DNA of 13,121 bases from Chlorobium sp. Its GTDB lineage: Bacteria > Bacteroidota > Chlorobiia > Chlorobiales > Chlorobiaceae. Within the stretch, counting starts at the first letter, position 1. The number at the start of each line of letters is the position of its first letter. Both the position numbers and the translations under genes were made by a program. Positions 1 to 6,984 of the stretch are shown one piece after another. The notes beneath the pieces are model-generated. The model searched no databases. It saw nothing but the letters and a program-made list of their open reading frames with translations, and was not told the DNA's origin. Location of the stretch: NCBI GenBank assembly GCA_028277485.1, contig JANQGE010000059.1, positions 1 through 13,121 on the forward strand. Reading direction: 5' to 3'.

Positions 1-152
1 GCATGACTCGGGGCCATGATGGCTGGCTATGCTTTTCATGTAAGAAACTTCCATTCTCTACTCTCTACCGGTTTTCATCGGCGCTTTCACTACGTCCCCC
101 TTATGTCCCCTACTTCAGCGCATCGAAAGTTGCATCCGTGCTCATCTGCTTG
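1..152. other. Left-edge DNA with no gene assigned
   Basis: This stretch lies beyond the 3' end of the methyltransferase gene. Two short overlapping plus-strand frames are open here, but neither has a convincing ribosome binding site or a protein sequence I recognise, and both run into the antisense of the methyltransferase. The DNA could be the edge of a mobile or repeated element cut by the window boundary. I cannot support that from this fragment alone. Confidence 0.3.
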
Positions 153-992
153 TCATTTCTTTCTCGCAACAACCGCAATGTCGGGAGACTCTGGGGAAAA
201 AGCTGAGCCTGCGACATCAGAGTAGAGCTCTTCAATCTTGAATCCACTCCCTTCAAACTCCTCCCTGAGTGAGTCCCGGCTGAAATACTGCAGCCAGTTA
301 TAGACAACACGGGTTCTTGCCTGCTCAATTATCGTGTATTTATCAAGAGTCACTTTTTCTTCCTGGTACTTGAATGTGTTCAGGAAACCATAATAATCAT
401 CAGAAGACCAAAAATGATCGAGTTGATTGTATTCGTACGTTGCAACCTCTTCTCTGCTGTCGAATACGTTCAACGAATGAACATCCAGCAGCACTGCTCC
501 TTCGGGCTTCAGGAGTTCATGAAACTTGGAAAGAAGGGTTTTTCTTTGTGTGGGACTTAATGCGCAAAAATCACAGAATATCATTGTGATGAGATCATAC
601 CTTTCTTCAGTCTCATACTCCAGATAGTTCTGTTGAACATAGTCGATATTCAGCTCTTTTTGCTCGGCAACCTCCTTCGCATACCGAATAGATCTTTCGG
701 AAAAATCGATTCCGGTAACGGAGGCATTATTTTTTGCAAACTGTGTTGTATAAAGACCCGGGCCGCACCCAAAATCAGCAATACTTGTCTGTGAGTCTAC
801 CCCGAAATGAGACACGATCCACTGCACTGACCGATCAATGAAGTTTTTCTTTCGGGACGAAAGGTCAACAAAATCATTCAGGTGATACTCGAGCATCTTC
901 TTAGAAGTATGCTCATCAGTCCACAGTTCATCTGCCGTATAGTACTGAAAAGGTGAAGGGCGAGTGTTGATTTTTGTTAATTCATCAAACAT
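153..992 (-). CDS. Class I SAM-dependent methyltransferase
   Basis: Predicted soluble methyltransferase using S-adenosylmethionine; the substrate is not evident. Motif I reads ADFGCGPGLYT, about 70 residues in, followed by the acidic end of the next strand (VTGIDFSERSI) that normally binds the SAM ribose. Later strands (YDLITMIFCDF, then LKPEGAVLLDVHS) fit the Rossmann-fold methyltransferase pattern of the Methyltransf_11/25 type. The frame can also open at a TTG at 1004 or an ATG at 998. I prefer the ATG at 992 because GGGA lies six bases upstream of it. The product is then about 279 residues, a normal length. It is the last gene of a same-strand run with the acetyltransferase at 1116-1574, separated by about 120 bp, so it may have its own promoter. 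The family is clear; the biological role is unknown. Confidence 0.85.
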   Translation of the reverse strand: MFDELTKINTRPSPFQYYTADELWTDEHTSKKMLEYHLNDFVDLSSRKKNFIDRSVQWIVSHFGVDSQTSIADFGCGPGLYTTQFAKNNASVTGIDFSERSIRYAKEVAEQKELNIDYVQQNYLEYETEERYDLITMIFCDFCALSPTQRKTLLSKFHELLKPEGAVLLDVHSLNVFDSREEVATYEYNQLDHFWSSDDYYGFLNTFKYQEEKVTLDKYTIIEQARTRVVYNWLQYFSRDSLREEFEGSGFKIEELYSDVAGSAFSPESPDIAVVARKK

Positions 993-1037
993 TATCATTC
1001 CCAAAACAGGGGTCGTTGTTCAATAGTGCAAAACCCT

Positions 1038-1057
1038 CAAAAGGGCAACCAAGCCCT
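1038..1057 (-). terminator. Possible weak terminator after the acetyltransferase gene
   Basis: On the minus strand, AGGGC-TTGGTT-GCCCT forms a 5-bp stem with a 6-base loop, followed by TTTTG. It lies about 60 bp downstream of the acetyltransferase stop and before the methyltransferase start. The stem is short and the T tract is only four bases long, so this is a weak call. Confidence 0.25.
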
Positions 1058-1115
1058 CCCACTTCAAATGTTGAGTGCACAGATGTGAAGAACGAATCTT
1101 CGTGCAAATAACTTG

Positions 1116-1574
1116 CTAAAGATCTTTCTGCATTGCACAATCACATCTGTCAGACAAATGCTCCGGCGAGTACTCAGTGAACCCGTATTTTTTATACAGG
1201 CTGACAGCTTCCTTCAAGCACCTGTTTGTTTCAAGAACCATCCTGGAATAGCCCAAAGCCCTGGCTGCCACAAATGCGTCTCCCATCATTTTTTTACCCA
1301 GCCCTCTTCCTTTATACTCCGGGTATAGGTACATTTTTCTTAGCTCGCACGTGCTATTATCGACCTTATAGACACCGTACGAACCGACAATCCTGCCATT
1401 ATCCTCAAGAACCTTAAACGCCCCGCCAGGCAGGATGTACGACTTGCCGATATCTTTTATATCGGCATCCGTCTCTTCCGGGCTTACTGAAAGCCCATAG
1501 TGCCTTAATGCACTTTCCACCAAAGCAAAAACCTCACCTTCATCTCCCTGTCTGTATCCCCTAAGAGTACACAT
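1116..1574 (-). CDS. GNAT family N-acetyltransferase
   Basis: Predicted acetyl-CoA-dependent N-acetyltransferase of 152 residues, a typical single-domain GNAT length. The core strand and acetyl-CoA pyrophosphate loop are visible as ELRKMYLYPEYKGRGLGKKM (about residues 77-96), with the Q/R-x-x-G-x-G/A loop as KGRGLG. The C-terminal part, LETNRCLKEAVSLYKKYGF, is the usual motif B region where the chain folds back on the cofactor. The ATG at 1574 has GGTGA just upstream (tight spacing). The acceptor could be a small amine, an amino acid or a protein and cannot be read from sequence. It sits between a Nudix fragment and the methyltransferase on the same strand, an arrangement common in accessory cassettes. 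The family is confident; the function is not. Confidence 0.87.
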   Translation of the reverse strand: MCTLRGYRQGDEGEVFALVESALRHYGLSVSPEETDADIKDIGKSYILPGGAFKVLEDNGRIVGSYGVYKVDNSTCELRKMYLYPEYKGRGLGKKMMGDAFVAARALGYSRMVLETNRCLKEAVSLYKKYGFTEYSPEHLSDRCDCAMQKDL

Positions 1575-1616
1575 GTCACCAAATAAAGCTTACCGAGGCC
1601 GTTTACATTCAAAAAC

Positions 1617-1829
1617 CTAATCCAAGTAGGTGATTTCCCTGTTGTCACGATAATGGCTCATGCCCTCAATAACATCCACAGCCAAAACCCGGTCTTCTGA
1701 CAATGGCGGCAAGAGATCAACATCGAAAAAATCAATGTTGGATATTTCAATGTTATCTCGTGGCTCGCCCCCTGTCACTTCCGCCGTAAAAAACAACTTA
1801 TATAAACTTACCGGATACTTTGGTGGCAA
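1617..1829 (-). pseudogene. C-terminal fragment of a Nudix hydrolase
   Basis: This frame encodes about 70 residues resembling the C-terminal half of ADP-ribose-pyrophosphatase-like Nudix hydrolases: VSLYKLFFTAEVTGGEP, then IEISNIDFFDVDLLPPLSEDR, then a short tail. The catalytic Nudix box (GX5EX7REUXEEXGU), which should lie N-terminal to this, is absent. Going upstream, the frame continues for only ten codons without an ATG before meeting the TAA that also ends the zinc-finger antitoxin at 1860-1862. The only usable start is a TTG with no convincing ribosome binding site. I therefore read it as a 5'-truncated remnant without catalytic activity. The alternative, a small intact protein of unknown function, is less likely. 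Confidence 0.6.
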
Positions 1830-1859
1830 TAGGGAACTTGACTTCTTCAGAGTATCTGA

Positions 1860-2074
1860 TTAAGCCGTTTTGGCAAATTTCCGAGTTTGTTCTTCAACAG
1901 TCTTCACAAGACCCTGCATAGAATCAACTTCCTGTTCTTCAAAATAGGATTCGCCACATTGCACGCATACCCCCATACCGGAACCTCATCAAGCCTCACA
2001 TTAACCCCTTGTCTATCAATCTGAAAAAGCGCTGTACTTTTCTTCATTTCACCATGACAATACATACATTTCAT
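1860..2074 (-). pseudogene. YgiT-type zinc-finger antitoxin, frameshifted
   Basis: Too short to stand out as an ORF, but read directly from the minus strand. From an ATG at 2074 with a good AGGAG site, the product begins MKCMYCHGEMKKSTALF, giving the first CxxC zinc knuckle (C3, C6). It continues to LDEVPVW. After a run of five G (plus-strand C run at 1970-1974) the family sequence continues only in another frame: VCVQCGESYFEEQEV, which holds the second CxxC pair. It then runs to KFAKTA and a TAA at 1860. The 215-nt span is one base short of a whole number of codons, so one base lost (or two gained) in the G run explains it. Unshifted translation stops early and lacks the second zinc-binding pair. 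YgiT-type proteins are antitoxin-like partners of DUF4258 or MqsR toxins, and the start overlaps the toxin stop as ATGA. A sequencing error in the homopolymer is the main alternative to true decay. Confidence 0.7.
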
Positions 2075-2127
2075 TTCTTTCTCCTGTTTTTGAACCCCTC
2101 ATCCCATTGCTTTTCATCGGGAACATA
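2071..2127 (-). pseudogene. Remnant of a DUF4258 toxin gene (last 18 codons)
   Basis: Immediately upstream of the zinc-finger antitoxin, overlapping its start as ATGA, is an open tail reading YVPDEKQWDEGFKNRRKK followed by TGA. This matches the typical C-terminal signature of DUF4258 proteins (aromatic-x-PD-x-x-x-W-x-x-x-F-K-x-R-K/R), and DUF4258 genes usually sit directly before YgiT-type genes. Upstream of the Tyr codon the sequence becomes the end of dispersed repeat copy 1 at 2129. Past that repeat comes the 3' end of the sensor-kinase gene, so the rest of the toxin is gone. The remnant cannot be expressed as a toxin. Assignment rests on 18 residues plus gene order, so confidence is moderate. 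Confidence 0.6.
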
Positions 2128-2128
2128 A

Positions 2129-2270
2129 GGACACCTCTATTAATTTGCTGCGCACCTTGATTACTTCGTTGATCGGTGCTCGAAATCCTCATGTACTCTG
2201 TGTACACTCCGGTTTCTGCGCTCCGCTCGCCTTACACTTTGCTCGCTCATGACACTTTTTAGAGGTGCCC
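2129..2270 (+). repeat. Dispersed inverted-end repeat, copy 1
   Basis: A 142-bp element beginning GGACACCTCTATTAATTTG and ending TTTTTAGAGGTGCCC, so the ends are inverted repeats of about 10-12 bp with one mismatch. The interior shares TGATTACTTCGTTG and CTCATGACA with the other copies. It also carries GCTCGAAATCCTCA, shared with copy 3. It fills the gap between the end of the sensor-kinase gene and the broken toxin gene. No coding capacity is seen. It resembles a small non-autonomous transposable element (MITE). Confidence 0.8.
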
Positions 2271-2292
2271 TTTATGATATCCACTGATATGA

Positions 2293-4446
2293 TCAGACTG
2301 AAATGTTTCCGGTACTTCTGACCAACCCTGTTTGTTTATTTCCCTGATATCCGGCCCACTTCCTGATCTTGTTTATCATGATCATTGTATCGACAGGCTT
2401 GGCAAGGAAATCGTTCATTCCGGCCTCAAGCGCGGATTCAATATGCTCTTCATCCGACTCGCCGCTGAGACCGATAACCGGAATGTGACGGTTACCGGCA
2501 AAATTACCGCTGCGAATAAACCTTGTCGCTTCAACACCATCAAGCTGCGGCATCTGGATATCCATCAGCACCAGTCTGCATTTTTCTTTTTTAAGCTTCG
2601 CAACCGCTTCAACGCCGTTACCGGCCTCGATAACCCTGATGCCGTACTTCTCAAGAATCCCCTTGAGAGCAACCCTGTTGAACGATGAGTCATCGACAAC
2701 CAGAACCGTAATGCCGCACACATCCCTGAGAGTTCCGTTCGACTGGTCATCCATGACCCTGACAAGAAGCCTGACGAGTTCGGCTTCGGACACCGGCTTT
2801 GAAATAAACCCCTGCATGCCTATTTTCTCGGTCTTTCCCCTTGCGATATAGCTGGGGGCGGCTGTGTACCCGATGATCGGCACGTTTTGTGACAAAGCAC
2901 CCGCTTGTCCCGCCCTGATTGCCTCCGTTGCTTCCAAGCCGTTCATGACAGGCATATTCAAATTCATCAGCACCGTGTCATAGCGCGTCGTCCTTACCAT
3001 CTCTATTGCTTCGTTGCCGTCACCGGCTTCGTCAATCAGCATTTGAAAAGGCTCTAAATACCTTTTTATCGGCCCCCTGTCAGGGACCTCGTCATCTACC
3101 AGGAGAATGCGTTTACCCCGGAACATATCAAGATGATCGCTGACCATTGTCTGTCTGTATTCGTCAAGCTCCTGCTCACTCACAGCCGGAAACGCAAGAA
3201 CGAATTCCGTGTACTCCCCGTGTACCGACTCACAAGTTATCTCACCACCGAAAGACCGCATGACCCTTTTACAGTACGCAAGTCCGAGGCCGGTCCCGCC
3301 TTTTTTGCCCGCCGTGAAGAACGGGTCGAAAAGCTTGTCGAGATTCTCCGGCGGTACCCCTGGCCCTGTATCTCTCACACAGACCCTGTTGAATGCTACT
3401 TTCCTATCGAACCTGATACTAATACGTCCATCAGGGTCAGCCTTAAGGAAATAAAATGCGTTCATGATCAGGTTGAACAGCACAAAAACATACATGGTCT
3501 CATCAGCCTTGATGAGAAAATCATCCTTGTACTCCAGGGATATTTTCGTCCTTTCTGTACCGGATTCATATCCATATTCATCCAGAGCCTTGTGAGTAAT
3601 TCCCGCTACGGACAGGTAGGTAAATCCGCTGGTATCTATCGGTTTGTTCTTAACCTCGTTAAGAATCATTTCAATAACCTGCACACCACGGGTTGCCGCC
3701 ATCTGACCCTGCGCAACACGAAGGTAGATACGGTCAAGTCCCTGGGCTGAGATGATTTCGGCAACCTTGTTCTGATGGTAAACCGGAAGCTCCTGCAATA
3801 TACTCTCGAAACACAACCTCACCTGTCCGAGAGGGTTGCGCATCTCATGAGCGATACTTCTTGCAAGAACCTCGAGCGCTGAATTTCTTTCCTGAGCAAT
3901 CAGCCCCTTTCTATTGCTTAAGCTGAACATATAACCGGCAACAATCGAGAACATTATAACAATGGAATACAGGGGGATATTGAACTGAGGATCGAGCTCG
4001 ATAACCGGGGTCGTCAGCAGGTAAAACACCACAGCCGCAATTATGCCTATTGAAAAATCGATAAGAAACATCAGCCAGTTCGACACAAAGGAAATCAGGA
4101 TGAAAATCATGAAAATTTCCCAGTACAGCCACAGCTCATGAAAATTGTTCTTCAGCAGAAAAACCGTAATAATGAACGGCAGGACAAAAATGAGCATGGC
4201 ATGCCAGTATACAGGGAAATACTTGCCGAGAAAATCGGGATTCTTGAGCTTGAACAGCCCGCCGAGACAAAGCGCAACCGCAATGAGCCGCAAGGGAAGA
4301 CTTTCCCAGGCTTGCTCATAGTATTTAAACACAAAGTAAAGACTAAAGTGCACGGGTGCCCCAAGAAAAGCAACTGCTAAAATATTAAAGCGTGAAATCT
4401 GCGTCCCGCGTCTGAACGATGTTTGGATGAAATTGAGAACTTTCAT
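2293..4446 (-). CDS. CqsS/LqsS-like hybrid sensor histidine kinase with two receiver domains
   Basis: A 717-residue membrane hybrid kinase. About six hydrophobic segments fill residues 20-176. Their pattern (PVHFSLYFVFKYYEQ, then ESLPLRLIAVALCL, then FPVYWHAMLIF) recalls the sensor domain of CqsS/LqsS kinases, which detect alpha-hydroxyketone autoinducers. The phospho-acceptor is H200 in SIAHEMRNPLGQ. The ATPase has an N box at N329, G1 at DTGPGV (359) and G2 at GGTGLGL (383-389). Receiver 1 (about 446-565) has the acidic pair D451/D452 and K550, but N495 replaces the phospho-accepting Asp (VLMNLNMPVMNG). Receiver 2 (about 579-697) is intact with D585/D586, D629 and K683. Phosphate flow therefore probably uses receiver 2 only. 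The ATG at 4446 follows a strong GGAGGAGG site. No autoinducer synthase or separate response regulator is nearby. The kinase call is certain; the ligand class is inference. Confidence 0.92.
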   Translation of the reverse strand: MKVLNFIQTSFRRGTQISRFNILAVAFLGAPVHFSLYFVFKYYEQAWESLPLRLIAVALCLGGLFKLKNPDFLGKYFPVYWHAMLIFVLPFIITVFLLKNNFHELWLYWEIFMIFILISFVSNWLMFLIDFSIGIIAAVVFYLLTTPVIELDPQFNIPLYSIVIMFSIVAGYMFSLSNRKGLIAQERNSALEVLARSIAHEMRNPLGQVRLCFESILQELPVYHQNKVAEIISAQGLDRIYLRVAQGQMAATRGVQVIEMILNEVKNKPIDTSGFTYLSVAGITHKALDEYGYESGTERTKISLEYKDDFLIKADETMYVFVLFNLIMNAFYFLKADPDGRISIRFDRKVAFNRVCVRDTGPGVPPENLDKLFDPFFTAGKKGGTGLGLAYCKRVMRSFGGEITCESVHGEYTEFVLAFPAVSEQELDEYRQTMVSDHLDMFRGKRILLVDDEVPDRGPIKRYLEPFQMLIDEAGDGNEAIEMVRTTRYDTVLMNLNMPVMNGLEATEAIRAGQAGALSQNVPIIGYTAAPSYIARGKTEKIGMQGFISKPVSEAELVRLLVRVMDDQSNGTLRDVCGITVLVVDDSSFNRVALKGILEKYGIRVIEAGNGVEAVAKLKKEKCRLVLMDIQMPQLDGVEATRFIRSGNFAGNRHIPVIGLSGESDEEHIESALEAGMNDFLAKPVDTMIMINKIRKWAGYQGNKQTGLVRSTGNISV

Positions 4447-4584
4447 ATTCCTCCTCCAACCTGCCCGGCAAATGCATTAACAGAAGAACCTATGAACATC
4501 TCAGGTTTTGGAAGCTCCCGACCCGGAATAGCAAGACAGTGTTTCAATTGCTACCTGGATATCCAGGAAAATCATCCCTATCAT

Positions 4585-4697
4585 GGGCGCCTCAATTTGT
4601 TGCACACCCTGATTACTTCGTTGGTCGGATAGGAGAGGGTTTCTGCGCTCCGTCCACCTTGTACTCAAGTCGCTCATGACAATTTATAGAGGTGCCC
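4585..4697 (+). repeat. Dispersed inverted-end repeat, copy 2
   Basis: A 113-bp element beginning GGGCGCCTCAATTTGTTGCA and ending TTTATAGAGGTGCCC. It shares TGATTACTTCGTTGG, GGATAGGAGAGGGTTTCTG and GCTCATGACAA with copies 4 and 5. It lies in the 409-bp gap (4447-4855) between the sensor kinase and sppA. The rest of that gap holds the kinase gene's 5' leader and an AT-rich stretch (4730-4800) in which I see no gene or clear terminator. Confidence 0.78.
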
Positions 4698-4855
4698 CCA
4701 TATCATGGGAATGGGGCAGGGGATGGGCACAAGATACAAAATTCCTTCATATTCTCAGCAAAAAACAATAAATCAATCAATAAAAAGCAGTTAGTCGTAT
4801 TTATTTTTCCTACTGCAACGTATATATCAAGGATGGAACCACATGGGGGTAACAT

Positions 4856-6646
4856 TCATTCGATAACAATATCATACGGCAGCATGGTCATTATGTACAT
4901 GCCTCCCGGATTTTGCTCCAGCTGCATCAGAAGATCCAGGGTCCGCAGCGAGCGCGAAACGATACTTCCCGCAGGAAGTTCTTTACCGAAAAACTTCGAA
5001 TAATCCCCGGCTCCACCGCTAAGCAGATATTCCATAACGCCTTTTCTTTCAGGATAAAACTTCAGACCCGGAACAGCTGAAGAATCCATCCCTGCCATGG
5101 ACTGGGCTGCACGCAGTGCGTCCTGCAACCCTCCGGTCCGGTCCACCAACCCGTTTTTCACAGCAAGCTTCCCGATCCACACCCGCCCGCCTGCAACGGC
5201 ATCAACATCTTCCAGTTTCATCTTTCTGGAACGGGCAACCTTTGCAAGAAAATCGTCGTAAATCCATTCGGTTGTTTCCATGAACCTGGCAAAAGCTGCT
5301 TCGTCAAGCGGTTTGAAAACGGTAAACGCATCGGCATTCTCCCCCCTCGTAATCACCTCTCTCTTCAAACCGATCTTTTCCTGCAGCTCACTTACCTCGG
5401 GTTTCAGCGCATACACACCGATTGAACCGGTAACGGTAAGCGGTTCTGCAAAGATGCTGTCCGCTGCAAGTGCTACCATGTAACCGCCTGAAGCCGCAAC
5501 GCCTGACATAGAGGCTACAAGAGGCTTCTTAACTCTCGCGGAATCGAGAATCTGGAACATGTTCGCCGAGGCAAGCGCATCACCTCCGGGGCTGTCGATA
5601 CGCAGTACCATTGCCTTGACGCTTTCATCCTCAAGGGCTGATTCAACAGCTTTCCTGAGGCTTGCTTCGTCAAAGCCCTGCTCCGCCCCGGCTATCATAT
5701 CATCTGCAAAACGGACAATCGGCCCGGAAACCGTTATCACAGCAATACTCTCTTTCGTACCGGGCTTGTACGGCCAGGAAACGGCTGCCTTATATCTCGA
5801 GCCACTGACCAGAACGTCATCACCCCGGTAATTTGCACTCCCCGGTTCAAAAGATTTCTTGATCTTCTCCCGATACTCCCAATGTCCGCTGACCTTGTCA
5901 ACAATTTTCAGCTCTTTTGCCTCATTTGCTGACAACACAGTTTTTTCATCGATAATGTGCTCGTATGTCTCAACCGGTATCTCCCGCTGCCTCGCCACGT
6001 AACCGGTATAAGTATCATAGACACCGTCGAGCATCATCTCAACCTGTTCTCTGTACTCCGGGCTTGCACTGCTCCTTGTAAACGGTTCAACGCCGCTCTT
6101 CCATGCGCTCCACTGAGCGGCCTGGAAAGTAACGCCGAGCTTTTCCAGAGTTTCGGTAAAGAAAAGCATCTCTGCTTTCAGCCCATCAAGCAGCAGATAA
6201 CCACCCCGCTCCGTTATTATCGTGTCGCAGGCAGAAGCAAGCCAGACATCCTGGTCTCCGGCATTGCGCAGAAACGCATTGACCGGTTTACCTGCCTTTT
6301 TTGTCTGTTCGATTGCGCGATGGAGTTGCTGGATTTTTGCAGAACCGGTTCGAACTCCGCTGATATCAAGCAAAACACCCCTGACACGCTCATCACCACC
6401 TGCCTTGTCAAGAAGAAAAATGATGTCCTGGAGCGACAGCTCTTTTGATTCAGGCTCAAACGGCAGAGAAAAGCCGCTTTCCGCGGTTTCCCCGATATCT
6501 CCCGATATCTCTATTGTCAAAACAAACGTTTCGGGCAAAGACTTTTGTGCTGTAAAGAGGCGATAGACTCCTATCCCCAAAACAAGAAAAACAAGTACGA
6601 CAACGATGCAGCCTATTTTCCCCGCGCTCATTTTCTTTTTTTGCAT
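4856..6646 (-). CDS. sppA: Signal peptide peptidase SppA, 67K type
   Basis: Membrane-anchored serine protease that cleaves leftover signal peptides after secretion. At 596 residues it has the two-domain length of the E. coli type, not the short archaeal/Bacillus type. The N-terminus has one membrane anchor (IGCIVVVLVFLVLGIGVY, residues 11-28) after a Lys-rich start, with the rest predicted periplasmic. The Ser/Lys dyad is visible: K183 in WKSGVEPF, aligned with the general-base Lys of E. coli SppA, and S386 in SGVAASGGYM, aligned with its nucleophile Ser. The second half also has LRIDSPGGDALAS (about 348-360) and TGSIGVY (406-412), typical of the S49 fold. The ATG at 6646 has only a weak purine stretch upstream; an ATG at codon 6 is an alternative. 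It appears transcribed alone, with an AT-rich promoter-like stretch around 6657-6690. Confidence 0.95.
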   Translation of the reverse strand: MQKKKMSAGKIGCIVVVLVFLVLGIGVYRLFTAQKSLPETFVLTIEISGDIGETAESGFSLPFEPESKELSLQDIIFLLDKAGGDERVRGVLLDISGVRTGSAKIQQLHRAIEQTKKAGKPVNAFLRNAGDQDVWLASACDTIITERGGYLLLDGLKAEMLFFTETLEKLGVTFQAAQWSAWKSGVEPFTRSSASPEYREQVEMMLDGVYDTYTGYVARQREIPVETYEHIIDEKTVLSANEAKELKIVDKVSGHWEYREKIKKSFEPGSANYRGDDVLVSGSRYKAAVSWPYKPGTKESIAVITVSGPIVRFADDMIAGAEQGFDEASLRKAVESALEDESVKAMVLRIDSPGGDALASANMFQILDSARVKKPLVASMSGVAASGGYMVALAADSIFAEPLTVTGSIGVYALKPEVSELQEKIGLKREVITRGENADAFTVFKPLDEAAFARFMETTEWIYDDFLAKVARSRKMKLEDVDAVAGGRVWIGKLAVKNGLVDRTGGLQDALRAAQSMAGMDSSAVPGLKFYPERKGVMEYLLSGGAGDYSKFFGKELPAGSIVSRSLRTLDLLMQLEQNPGGMYIMTMLPYDIVIE

Positions 6647-6723
6647 AACGCTCGCTCTATAAAATTTTCAATTTTTCAATTTTCAAATTGCCAACCGACT
6701 CCATTCGACCCCGGTTTCTAAAA

Positions 6724-6932
6724 GTGACGAGTGACAAGTTAGTTTAAAGCACTTGTCACTGCTTTTTTGCCTGCTTACTGAAGACTGCCTACTGGTTCTA
6801 CCTTGCCGACTGTCCGCTGATTCCTCTTTCGGGGTTCGCCGTCGCTATCGGAATCGGTAATCGATCTTTTCTTCATTTTCTTTCTTCTGCCTACTGGTTC
6901 CCTCTCGTCACTCGTCACTGTTACTCGTCACT
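6724..6932. repeat. Modular intergenic repeat tract, copy B1
   Basis: Most of the 338-bp gap between sppA and the ABC ATPase gene is repetitive. GTGACGAGTGACAAG (6724) and CGTCACTCGTCACTG (6906) form a short-period, inverted motif. CTGCCTACTGGTTC occurs twice (6786 and 6887). The core, CTTTCGGGGTTCGCCGTCG then ATCGGAATCGGTAATCGAT (about 6829-6867), recurs inverted at 9383-9427 and in part at 12829-12860. GCTGATTCC precedes the core here and also occurs near 12774. No gene is seen. The gap also has TTTTCAA-type AT-rich repeats next to sppA at 6661-6690. Confidence 0.65.
6730..6760. repeat. 10-bp perfect inverted repeat, terminator-like on the plus strand
   Basis: AGTGACAAGT (6730-6739) and ACTTGTCACT (6751-6760) are perfect complements around an 11-base loop, followed by GCTTTTTTG on the plus strand. 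This has the form of an intrinsic terminator, but no plus-strand gene ends here. On the minus strand, downstream of the ABC gene, the stem is followed by CGTCACTTTT, a weaker T tract. It may simply be part of the surrounding repeat block. Confidence 0.4.
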
Positions 6933-6984
6933 ATCCCTTTGGTGAATCATTCAGGTTGAATCGCAGAACTAAATAGAGGAACCC

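Noticed and set aside
153..2127. Integron-style gene cassette array
   Set aside because: The mix of methyltransferase, GNAT, Nudix and toxin-antitoxin genes on one strand is suggestive, but I found no attC-like inverted core sites between the genes and no integrase.
3133..3750. 205-codon open frame on the plus strand
   Set aside because: It lies wholly antisense to the catalytic part of the sensor-kinase gene, has no ribosome binding site and no recognisable family; it is a shadow of that gene.
4554..4567. Perfect 14-bp palindrome CCTGGATATCCAGG upstream of the kinase gene
   Set aside because: About one palindrome of this length is expected by chance in 13 kb, and it does not coincide with a recognisable promoter.
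5957..6448. 163-codon plus-strand frame
   Set aside because: Antisense to sppA, with no start signal and no domain pattern.
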